Shown: positions 53,512 through 62,110 of the stretch, piece after piece
Layout: each line of letters starts with the position of its first letter
Numbering within the stretch: position 1 is the stretch's first letter
Assembly: GCA_016712865.1 (NCBI GenBank)
Contig: JADJQH010000003.1
Coordinates: 1-64,000, forward strand
Direction: 5' to 3'
Length of the DNA stretch: 64,000 nucleotides
DNA from: Dokdonella sp.
Lineage (GTDB): Bacteria; Pseudomonadota; Gammaproteobacteria; Xanthomonadales; Rhodanobacteraceae
Translations under genes and position numbers: made by a program
The notes under the pieces: generated by a model
Database searches by the model: none
What the model saw: only the letters and a program-made list of their open reading frames with translations
What the model was told of the DNA's origin: nothing

Positions 53512-56049
53512 ATGGCCAAGAACCTGCTCATCGTCGAATCGCCCGCCAAGGCCAAGACGATCAACAAATACCTCGGCAAGGACTTCCAGGTCCTGGCTTC
53601 CTATGGCCATGTCCGCGATCTGGTGCCCAAGGAAGGTGCGGTCGACCCGGACCACGACTTCGCGATGAACTACGACCTCATCGACAAGAACACCAAGCAT
53701 GTCGATGCCATCATCAAGGCCGTCAAGCAGGCTGACGCGCTGTACCTCGCCACCGACCTTGACCGTGAAGGCGAGGCCATTTCCTGGCACATCGCCGAAA
53801 TCCTGCGTGGCAAGAAGCTGCTGAAGGACAAGGCCGTGCACCGCGTGGTGTTCTCGGAAATCACGCCACGCGCGATCAAGGAAGCGGTTGCGCATCCGCG
53901 TGAGCTGTCGATGGATCTGGTCAATGCCCAGCAGGCACGGCGCGCGCTGGATTACCTGGTCGGTTTCAACCTGTCACCCGTACTGTGGCGCAAGGTGCAG
54001 CGCGGACTTTCCGCCGGGCGCGTGCAATCGCCCGCGCTGCGCATGATCGTCGAGCGCGAGGAAGAGATCGAAGCATTCATTCCGCGCGAATACTGGTCGG
54101 TGGAAGCAGATCTCGCGCACCCCGAGCAGCCGTTCAAGGCGCGCCTGCTCAAGCTGAATGGCAAGAAGTTCGAGCAGTTCGACCTGACCAATACCCGCGA
54201 TGCACACGCCGCCCGCGATGCCCTGCTCAGCGCCGCCCACGGCATGTTGCGTGTCGGCGAAGTGCAGTCCAAGGAACGCAAGCGTCGCCCGTCGGCACCA
54301 TTCACCACCTCCACCTTGCAGCAGGAAGCGGCACGCAAGCTCGGCTTCGCCACCAGTCGCACCATGCGCCTGGCCCAGCAGTTGTACGAGGGCATCGCCA
54401 TCGGCGATGAAGGCGTGGTCGGCCTGATCACCTACATGCGAACCGATTCCACCCAGCTTTCCGCGGAAGCCGTCGGCGAACTGCGTGAGGTGATCGTGCG
54501 CGAGTTCGGCCGCCAGGCGCTGCCGCCCGAACCCAATGTGTACAAGTCGAAATCAAAGAATGCCCAGGAAGCCCATGAGGCGATCCGCCCGACCTCGGCT
54601 GCGCTGACGCCTCGACGGGTCGCCGCCTACCTGTCGCCCGACCACCTGAAGCTGTATGAGCTGATCTGGAAGCGCACGGTCGCCTGCCAGATGCAGCATG
54701 CAACCCTGAATACGGTGTCCGTTGATTTTCCCTGCGGCGCGGACGCGGCATTCCGCGCCACCGGAACCACCGTCATTGATCCCGGCTTTCTTGCGGTGTA
54801 CGAAGAAGGTCGCGACCAGAAGAGCGCCGATGATGAAGACGACGCACGCAAACTGCCGACCCTGAAGGTCGGCGAGGCCGTGCCCTTGCGCGACATCCTC
54901 ACCGACCAGCATTTCACCGAACCGCCGCCGCGTTACTCGGAGGCCAGTCTGGTCAAGGCACTGGAGGAATATGGCATCGGCCGTCCTTCGACGTATGCCA
55001 GCATCATCCAGGTCTTGCTCAATCGCGAATACGTCATCCTCGACAGCCGACGCTTCCGGCCCACCGATGTCGGTCGCGCCGTGGGTCGATTCCTTGGCGG
55101 TCATTTTGCGCGCTACGTGGATTACGATTTCACGGCCCGCCTGGAGGACGAACTGGATGCGGTAAGCCGCGGCGAAGAAGACTGGATTCCGCTGCTGAGC
55201 CGCTTCTGGAAACCGTTCAAGGCACAGGTTGACGACAAGCTGGAGACGGTCGACAAGTCCGAAGCCAGCGGCAGTCGCGTGCTCGGCGTCGATCCGGCAT
55301 CCGGCAAGCCCCTGTCCGTGCGCCTGGGTCGCTTTGGGCCGTTCGCCCAGATCGGCACCAAGGACGACGAAGACAAGCCCCGCTTCGCCAGCCTGCGCAG
55401 CGGCCAGAGCATGCACACCATTTCGCTGGAAGAAGCCCTGGAGTTGTTCAAGCTGCCGCGCACGCTCGGCGTGGACGAAAACGATGAGCCCGTGACTGTC
55501 GGCATCGGCCGCTTCGGGCCGTTCGTCAAGATCGGCTCCACCTATGCATCCCTGGCCAAGGAAGACGACCCCTATACCATCGAATTGCCGCGCGCACTGG
55601 AGCTGGTGCGCGCCCGACTGGAACTGCTCGCCAACCGCATCATCAAGGACTTCGGCAACGGCATTCAAATCCTGAACGGTCGCTACGGACCCTACATCAC
55701 CGACGGCGAAAAGAATGCCCGCATTCCGAAGGATCGGGAGCCTGCGCAATTGACCGAAGCCGAATGTGCGGAGTTGCTTGCCGCAGCGCCCAATCGACCC
55801 AAGCGCGGGTTCAAGAAGGGTGCCAACGGCAAGGCTGCCGCTGCCAAGGGAGAATCCGCCAAGGCGAAGAAGGCGCCCGCCAAGAAGGCGGCGGGCAAGA
55901 AAGCTGCGAGCAAGAAGACCGCCACCGCCAAAAAGGCCAGCGGCAAGTCACCGGCGCGAAAAACTCCTGCCCGCAAGAGTGCCGTCGCAGGTGCGACGAA
56001 GAAGACCACTCGCAAGAGCGCCGGCTCCCCGCCCATCGGCGAGGCCTGA
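53512..56049 (+). CDS. topA: DNA topoisomerase I
   Basis: 845 residues from MAKNLLIVESPAKAKTINKY with AAGGA upstream. Toprim domain (Glu in LLIVESPAKA; DLDREGEAIS), the active-site Tyr in GLITYMRTDSTQL, and repeat C-terminal domains (RLGRFGPFAQIG, GIGRFGPFVKIG, LNGRYGPYITDGEKNARIPK). These end in a Lys/Ala-rich tail (KKAAGKKAASKKTATAKK) in place of Cys zinc fingers. The enzyme relaxes negative supercoils. The gene overlaps tsaC by one base (TGATG). Confidence 0.95.
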   Translation: MAKNLLIVESPAKAKTINKYLGKDFQVLASYGHVRDLVPKEGAVDPDHDFAMNYDLIDKNTKHVDAIIKAVKQADALYLATDLDREGEAISWHIAEILRGKKLLKDKAVHRVVFSEITPRAIKEAVAHPRELSMDLVNAQQARRALDYLVGFNLSPVLWRKVQRGLSAGRVQSPALRMIVEREEEIEAFIPREYWSVEADLAHPEQPFKARLLKLNGKKFEQFDLTNTRDAHAARDALLSAAHGMLRVGEVQSKERKRRPSAPFTTSTLQQEAARKLGFATSRTMRLAQQLYEGIAIGDEGVVGLITYMRTDSTQLSAEAVGELREVIVREFGRQALPPEPNVYKSKSKNAQEAHEAIRPTSAALTPRRVAAYLSPDHLKLYELIWKRTVACQMQHATLNTVSVDFPCGADAAFRATGTTVIDPGFLAVYEEGRDQKSADDEDDARKLPTLKVGEAVPLRDILTDQHFTEPPPRYSEASLVKALEEYGIGRPSTYASIIQVLLNREYVILDSRRFRPTDVGRAVGRFLGGHFARYVDYDFTARLEDELDAVSRGEEDWIPLLSRFWKPFKAQVDDKLETVDKSEASGSRVLGVDPASGKPLSVRLGRFGPFAQIGTKDDEDKPRFASLRSGQSMHTISLEEALELFKLPRTLGVDENDEPVTVGIGRFGPFVKIGSTYASLAKEDDPYTIELPRALELVRARLELLANRIIKDFGNGIQILNGRYGPYITDGEKNARIPKDREPAQLTEAECAELLAAAPNRPKRGFKKGANGKAAAAKGESAKAKKAPAKKAAGKKAASKKTATAKKASGKSPARKTPARKSAVAGATKKTTRKSAGSPPIGEA

Positions 56050-56600
56050 TGTCGGCTGACCTTGAAAGCGCACTCGCCGCGCTGCGACGCGGCGGTGTCA
56101 TCGCCTATCCAACCGAAGCAGTCTGGGGATTGGGATGCGATCCGCGCAATGAGGAAGCCGTGCTGAAGCTGCTGGCGCTCAAGCAACGCGACCCGGGCAT
56201 GGGCCTGCTCCTGATCGCCAGCACGTTCGAGCAGCTTTCTCCCTATCTCGGGCCTTGCCCACCTGCGGCACTTGAGCGAGCCCAGGCTTCGTGGCCGGGC
56301 CCACACACCTGGATACTTCCGGCCAGTGCTGCGGCACCGGCCTGGATCACGGGCAGGCACGATGGAATCGGCGTGCGCGTCACCGCACACCCTGTCGCCG
56401 CAGAACTGTGCAGGAGATTTGCCGGCGCTTTGGTTTCCACCAGCGCAAACCGTCACGGCCAAGCGCCTGCGCGCACGCAGGCCGAGGTGCAGGACAGTCT
56501 GGGTACCGAACTGGATGCGATCATGCCGGGAGCCATTGGAGGGCTTGAGCGTCCGACTCCAATACGCGACGCTATCAGCGGGGAAGTCGTGCGTTCGTGA
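56049..56600 (+). CDS. tsaC: Threonylcarbamoyl-AMP synthase TsaC
   Basis: 183 residues. YrdC-fold protein with VIAYPTEAVWGLGCDP, KLLALKQRDPGMGLLLIAS, and the late ALVSTSANRHGQAPARTQAE. It makes threonylcarbamoyl-AMP for the tRNA t6A37 modification. Start overlaps the topA stop by one base. Confidence 0.92.
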   Translation: MSADLESALAALRRGGVIAYPTEAVWGLGCDPRNEEAVLKLLALKQRDPGMGLLLIASTFEQLSPYLGPCPPAALERAQASWPGPHTWILPASAAAPAWITGRHDGIGVRVTAHPVAAELCRRFAGALVSTSANRHGQAPARTQAEVQDSLGTELDAIMPGAIGGLERPTPIRDAISGEVVRS

Positions 56601-56610
56601 GGGAGGCGGA

Positions 56611-57999
56611 ATGTCGGCCATCTTGAATTCCGGCATGGTCGATGTCGGCATGCGCATCTGGCCATTGCTCAGTGGACCCGATGCAGGTGACCGCATCGTT
56701 TCGTGGAGGGACGGCCGCGCCGTCTGCGTGCCCGAATTCCTGGCGGATGTCGAGCGCATTGCCCAGCGCCTGCCGGCCCATGGACGCGCCATCAACCTGT
56801 GCGAAGGGCGCTATGCCTTTCTCGCCGGTTTCTGCGCCGCAGCCAGTCGCGGCCATTGCACCCTGCTTCCCTCTGCACGAACCCTGCAGGCCATTACCGA
56901 CGTACGTGCAAACTGGAGCGACACCTATCTGCTCGGTGATGACGGCTGCCTTGCCGGATTCGCGGACCTGATCCGCATCCCGACATTGGGCGAGCATGTC
57001 GACATGCCGGTGTCAGTCGTGCCTGAACTGGACCGCGACGCGATCGCCGCGATCGGCTTCACCTCGGGCAGTACGGGCCAACCCAAGCCCAACACCAAGT
57101 CCTGGCGCAACTTCGCGGTGGGAAGCGCACTGAACAACACGGCCATTCGCGCAAGCATCGGCGTGACGGAAAACTCCCTGCTGCACATCGTCGCCACAGT
57201 CCCGTCGCAGCACATGTACGGCATGGAGATGGCAGTATTGCTGCCGTTGTTTGGTGCCTATTCCGTGCACTCATCGCGCCCCTTCTTTGCCGCGGATATC
57301 GCCGCTGCATTGGCCGAAGTCCCGGAGCCACGCATTCTGGTGAGCACGCCGGTGCACCTGCGCAATCTGTTGGCCGAGCCCGTCTCGTTGCCGCCACTGG
57401 CTGCCATCATCTGCGCCACGGCTCCACTGGGCGCCGAACTGGCAACGCACATCGAAGCACGTTGTTCCGCGCCACTGATCGAATTGTTCGGCTCCACCGA
57501 AACCTGCGTGATTGCCCATCGACGCACGGCGCGGGAAGCGGATTGGCGACTGCATGCGGGCGTTTGCCTTCAGCCACAACCGGATGGAACCCTGGTACAC
57601 GCCGAGCATCTGGGCCAGGCCGTCGTGCTGCAGGATCTTCTCGAAACCACTGCGCAGGGAGGATTCCGGCTTTGCGGGCGCAATACCGACCTGCTGGAAA
57701 TCGCGGGCAAGCGGGCATCGCTGGCGGATCTGACACGACGACTGCAGGGCCTGGACGGCGTTCTGGATGCCGTCGTGTTTCAGCTGGATGGCTGTGCCAC
57801 GACTGATGTCAAACGCATCGCCGCGCTGGTCGTTGCGCCCGCACGAACCGAAAGGGATTTGCTTGCAGAGCTGCGCCAAGCCGTCGATCCGGTATTCCTG
57901 CCGCGCCCCTTGCGCCTGGTTGGGGCGCTTCCGCGCAATGAGGCCGGCAAGCTGCCGCGCGAAGCCCTGCTAGCCGCTATCGGCAAGGCGAATGCCTGA
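56611..57999 (+). CDS. AMP-dependent ligase (acyl/aryl-adenylating enzyme)
   Basis: 462 residues from MSAILNSGMVDVGMRIW with GGGAGGCGG upstream. ANL-superfamily motifs: P-loop IGFTSGSTGQPKPNTKSW, ATVPSQHMYGMEMAVLLP, IELFGSTETCVIAHR, and a short C-terminal domain ending GALPRNEAGKLPREALL with the catalytic Lys. Relatives of this short type occur in aryl polyene and xanthomonadin pathways, where they activate an aromatic acid. No other gene of such a cluster follows here, but the contig is interrupted by the poly-G tract just behind. The substrate is an inference. Confidence 0.75.
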   Translation: MSAILNSGMVDVGMRIWPLLSGPDAGDRIVSWRDGRAVCVPEFLADVERIAQRLPAHGRAINLCEGRYAFLAGFCAAASRGHCTLLPSARTLQAITDVRANWSDTYLLGDDGCLAGFADLIRIPTLGEHVDMPVSVVPELDRDAIAAIGFTSGSTGQPKPNTKSWRNFAVGSALNNTAIRASIGVTENSLLHIVATVPSQHMYGMEMAVLLPLFGAYSVHSSRPFFAADIAAALAEVPEPRILVSTPVHLRNLLAEPVSLPPLAAIICATAPLGAELATHIEARCSAPLIELFGSTETCVIAHRRTAREADWRLHAGVCLQPQPDGTLVHAEHLGQAVVLQDLLETTAQGGFRLCGRNTDLLEIAGKRASLADLTRRLQGLDGVLDAVVFQLDGCATTDVKRIAALVVAPARTERDLLAELRQAVDPVFLPRPLRLVGALPRNEAGKLPREALLAAIGKANA

Positions 58000-58352
<353 letters not shown>

Positions 58353-58391
58353 AAAATAAAAACCCCGAGGGCTAGGGGGAGCCCTCGGGGC
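58353..58391 (-). terminator. Rho-independent terminator for polA
   Basis: On the minus strand an 11-bp perfect stem (CCCCGAGGGCT with AGCCCTCGGGG, loop of six) is followed by TTTTTATTTT. It lies about 180 bases behind the polA stop codon. Confidence 0.8.
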
Positions 58392-58574
58392 GGGGTAGAA
58401 ACCGGTCTGGGGAGGGACCGGTCCCTGGTGGATCCAGCCAGGGAGGTGGGTGGATCCGGGGATGCCGTTGCGTGCATCCGGATATAAAGACGCGGCTTGG
58501 CAGCGGAAAGTTTCATCGTTCGCGCAAATTTCCGGCGATGTTTACCCGCTATTCACCTTGCGCCGACCGTGCGC

Positions 58575-61334
58575 TCAATGCGCCTGATCCCAGTTGTCGC
58601 CCACGCCAATATCGACCACCAGCTCAACGGCAAGATCGGCCGCCGCCGACATGCGCGCGCGAACCCCGTCGCGAATCAGGTCAACGGCATCCTCGCGAAC
58701 CTCGAACACCAACTCGTCATGCACCTGCATCAGCATGCGGGCGGATGCATTCTCACTTCCCAGCCAGTCATCGATGCTGATCATCGCGCGCTTGATGATG
58801 TCCGCAGCGGTGCCCTGCATGGGTGCGTTGATTGCCGCACGTTCGGCACCCGCGCGTTGGGCCTGGTTGCGCGAATGGATGCTGGTCAGATACAGGCGCC
58901 GACCGAACAGCGTCTCGACATAACCGTCGCGGTGCGCCTGCTCGCGGATGCGGTCCATGAAGTCCCTTACGCCGGGATAGCGCTGGAAATAGCGGGCAAT
59001 GTAATCCTGGGCCTCGCCACGGCCGATGCCGAGTTGCCGCGCGAGACCAAACGCACCCATGCCGTACATGAGGCCGAAGTTGATGGCCTTGGCCGCTCGC
59101 CGCTGGTTGCCATCCACCTCCGCCAGCGCCACGCCGAACACTTCGGCCGCGGTCGATTTGTGGATGTCCTGGCCGGAGCGGAATGCGGCAAGCAGCCCAG
59201 GGTCACCCGAAAGGTGGGCCATGATGCGCAACTCGATCTGTGAATAGTCGGCGGCAAGAATCTTCCAGCCGGCCGGTGCCACAAAGGCCTGGCGGATGCG
59301 CCGGCCTTCCTCGGTGCGCACCGGGATGTTCTGCAGGTTGGGATCCGAAGAGGAAAGCCGCCCGGTGGCCGCGGTGGCCTGGTGGTAGCTGGTGTGTACC
59401 CGTCCCGTGCGCGGATTGACGATCTCGGCCAGTTTCTCGGTATAGGTCGAACGCAGCTTGGCCAAGCCCCGGTATTCGAGGATCAGGCGCGGCAATTCAT
59501 GTTCATCGGCAATCGCCTCCAGCGCCTCTTCGTTGGTCGAGGGCTGGCCCTTGGGTGTTTTCAACACCGCCGTCAACTTGAGCTCTTCGAACAAGAGCGC
59601 CTGCAACTGCTTGGGCGAGTCCAGGCTGAACGGATGCCCGGCCAGCGCGTGGCATTGCTCGGTCAGTTCCTGCATGCGCGTCGCCAGTTGTCGTCCTTGC
59701 TTGCGCAGCGCATCGACATCCACCAGCACGCCGCGCTGCTCCATGCGGGCCAACACCGGCACCAGCGGAATCTCCAGATCGCGATAGACGGAGACGGGGC
59801 CAGGTTCTGCCGCCAGCTTTGGCCAGATCGCCTGATGCAGGCGCAGGGTGATGTCGGCGTCTTCCGCCGCGTAGCGCGTTGCCACGCCAATGTCGACTTG
59901 CGAGAACGGAATCTGCCGGGCGCCCTTCCCGGTGACGTCCTCGTAGTGGATGGTCTGGTAGCCGAGGTGTTGTTGTGCCAGCGTGTCCATGTCGTGCCGC
60001 GATGCGGTGGAGTTCAGCACGTAGGATTCAAGCATGGTGTCGTGGCGGACACCCTGCAGGCGGATGCCGACACCTGCCAGCACGTTCATGTCGTATTTTG
60101 CATGCTGGCCGAGCTTGGCCTTGGCGGCATCCTCGAGCAGGGGCTTCAGCGCCGCGAGCACGCGCGCGGCGTCCAGTTGCGCTGGCGCCCCGGGGTAATC
60201 GTGCGCAAGCGGAACATAGGCCGCTGTTCCGGCCTCCACCGCGAAGGAAACACCCACGATGCGGGCGCTCATGGCATCCAGGGACGTTGTTTCCGTATCG
60301 AATGCAATCAGCTCCGCCTGCTTGAGCCTGTCGACCCAGGCCGCAAACTGCGGCCATTCAGTGAGCGCCTCGTAATTCCCTGCCGACACCGCTTTCCCAC
60401 CTGCGGGCTCGGCTGCCGGCAGATCGCCGACTTGGGCCTCGCCTGCTGGCGCATCGCTGGGCGACAGCGCCGGCTGCACGCCCTTGTCGAGATCACGCAG
60501 CGCGGCGTTGAATTCGTAGCGCGTGTACAACGCGCGCAAGGTTTCCACGTCGGGGGCGCGCAAGGCCAGATCTTCCACGCCCACGTCCAGTTCGACGTCG
60601 GTCTTGATGGTCACCAGGCTACGCGACAGTGGCAGCTGATCCAGCGCCTCACGCAGGTATTCACCGATCTTGCCGCCAACCGCATGGGCGTTGTGCATGA
60701 CGCCATCGAGCGATCCGTACTCGGCGATCCACTTGGCCGCCGTCTTCGGTCCACACTTGGTTACGCCAGGCACGTTGTCCACGGTGTCACCCATCAACGC
60801 CAGGTAGTCGATGATGCGTTCCGGCGGCACGCCGAACTTCGCGATCACGGCTTCGCGGTCCATGGTGGTGTTGGTCATCGTGTTGACCAGGCGGATGCGC
60901 GGCGACACCAGTTGCGCGAAATCCTTGTCCCCGGTCGAGATGGTGACATCCATGCCGAGGGCTTCCGCGGCACGGGCCAGCGTGCCGATCACATCGTCCG
61001 CTTCCACACCCGCAACGCGCAGTATCGGAAACCCGAGCGCACCGACGATGGCCAGCATGGGTTCGATTTGTGCTTTCAGCTCGACCGGTGTTGGTGCGCG
61101 GGTGGCCTTGTAGTCGGCATACATTTCATCTCGAAAGGTCGGGCCCGGGGCATCACTGACGAAGGCGACACGTTCGGGATGCTCCTTCAGGGTCGCGCGC
61201 AGCATGTTGACCACGCCAAACAGCGCGCCGGTCGGTTCGCCCGCCGCGTTGGTCAGCGGCGGCAGGGCATGGAAGGCCCGGAACAGGTACGACGAGCCAT
61301 CGATGAGTACGAGTCGCGGACGATCAGAAGGCAT
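58575..61334 (-). CDS. polA: DNA polymerase I
   Basis: 919 residues, normal for the family. The 5'-3' exonuclease domain (VLIDGSSYLFRAFHALP, GVEADDVIGTLA, STGDKDFAQLV, GDTVDNVPGVTKCGPKTAAK) is at 1-290. The 3'-5' exonuclease domain has IAFDTETTSLDAM and YAAEDADITLRL. The polymerase domain has LSSSDPNLQNIPVRTEEGR, AADYSQIELRIMAHLSGD, RAAKAINFGLMYGMGAFGL and LMQVHDELVFEV. It acts in Okazaki fragment maturation and repair. It is followed by a terminator. Confidence 0.95.
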   Translation of the reverse strand: MPSDRPRLVLIDGSSYLFRAFHALPPLTNAAGEPTGALFGVVNMLRATLKEHPERVAFVSDAPGPTFRDEMYADYKATRAPTPVELKAQIEPMLAIVGALGFPILRVAGVEADDVIGTLARAAEALGMDVTISTGDKDFAQLVSPRIRLVNTMTNTTMDREAVIAKFGVPPERIIDYLALMGDTVDNVPGVTKCGPKTAAKWIAEYGSLDGVMHNAHAVGGKIGEYLREALDQLPLSRSLVTIKTDVELDVGVEDLALRAPDVETLRALYTRYEFNAALRDLDKGVQPALSPSDAPAGEAQVGDLPAAEPAGGKAVSAGNYEALTEWPQFAAWVDRLKQAELIAFDTETTSLDAMSARIVGVSFAVEAGTAAYVPLAHDYPGAPAQLDAARVLAALKPLLEDAAKAKLGQHAKYDMNVLAGVGIRLQGVRHDTMLESYVLNSTASRHDMDTLAQQHLGYQTIHYEDVTGKGARQIPFSQVDIGVATRYAAEDADITLRLHQAIWPKLAAEPGPVSVYRDLEIPLVPVLARMEQRGVLVDVDALRKQGRQLATRMQELTEQCHALAGHPFSLDSPKQLQALLFEELKLTAVLKTPKGQPSTNEEALEAIADEHELPRLILEYRGLAKLRSTYTEKLAEIVNPRTGRVHTSYHQATAATGRLSSSDPNLQNIPVRTEEGRRIRQAFVAPAGWKILAADYSQIELRIMAHLSGDPGLLAAFRSGQDIHKSTAAEVFGVALAEVDGNQRRAAKAINFGLMYGMGAFGLARQLGIGRGEAQDYIARYFQRYPGVRDFMDRIREQAHRDGYVETLFGRRLYLTSIHSRNQAQRAGAERAAINAPMQGTAADIIKRAMISIDDWLGSENASARMLMQVHDELVFEVREDAVDLIRDGVRARMSAAADLAVELVVDIGVGDNWDQAH

Positions 61335-61544
61335 GGGAGTGCGCAGGGGGACGGCTCCGCAGCTTGGCGCGCACCCGGAGTGAATGCAACTTTCCGCGAC
61401 TCCAACGGGAAAAGCCGCAAATCACGTGCGGATGCCGACATCTGCAACAGGACCGCACACGCACAGTGCAAAATCCACAAGCAGTCGTCGCTCCAGAATG
61501 GGTCAGGCGGGTAGACTGGGCCTCTCCGATACCCCAGTCCGCCG

Positions 61545-62108
61545 ATGTCCGAGTCCAGCGAACATGACGTCACCCGGTTGATCGACCGCTGGCGTGCCGG
61601 CGAAGAAGGTGCGCGCGCCACCCTGATGACATTGGTGTACAACCGGGTCCGCGCCATCGCCGGCCACTCACTTCGACAGACACCGGGTGCAACGCTCAGT
61701 GCCACGGACCTTGCCCATGAAGCGCTGATACGCATGCTCGGCAGCAACGCACCCTGGGAGAACCGCAAGCATTTCTTCAACGTGGTGGCCCAGGCCACAC
61801 GACAGGTGCTGGTCGATGCGGCGCGCAGGCGCACGGCGGGAAAGCGCGGGGGAAACGTCGAACACGTGGAAATCGCCGATGCGCTCAATGTGTCCGCAGG
61901 CCAGGGCGACGGAAGCCTGCTCTTGCTTGATTCGGCCCTGAACGAGCTCGGGCAGAGCCACCCTCGACAGGTGCAGATGATCGAACTGACCTATTTTGGC
62001 GGCCTGGACCGTCGCGAGGTAGCCGCCTCGCTGGAGGTCTCCGAGGGCACGGTTGATCGCGACCTGCGTCTGGCCAAGGCATGGTTGCGCAATGTACTGG
62101 AACGGTAG
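61545..62108 (+). CDS. ECF sigma factor (Sigma70_ECF, PF07638 type)
   Basis: 187 residues. Region 2 is TRLIDRWRAGEEGARATLMT then LSATDLAHEALIRMLG and NRKHFFNVVAQATRQVLVD. Region 4 is GGLDRREVAASLEVSEGTVD. The group is frequently followed by a Ser/Thr kinase gene, as here (two bases downstream). It is of a different type and length from the tandem pair at 25.7-27.2 kb. No anti-sigma factor is visible. Confidence 0.85.
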   Translation: MSESSEHDVTRLIDRWRAGEEGARATLMTLVYNRVRAIAGHSLRQTPGATLSATDLAHEALIRMLGSNAPWENRKHFFNVVAQATRQVLVDAARRRTAGKRGGNVEHVEIADALNVSAGQGDGSLLLLDSALNELGQSHPRQVQMIELTYFGGLDRREVAASLEVSEGTVDRDLRLAKAWLRNVLER

Positions 62109-62110
62109 GC

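Noticed and set aside
59382-61514. 710-codon plus-strand frame opposite polA
   Set aside because: polA motifs on the minus strand are unambiguous over the whole length.
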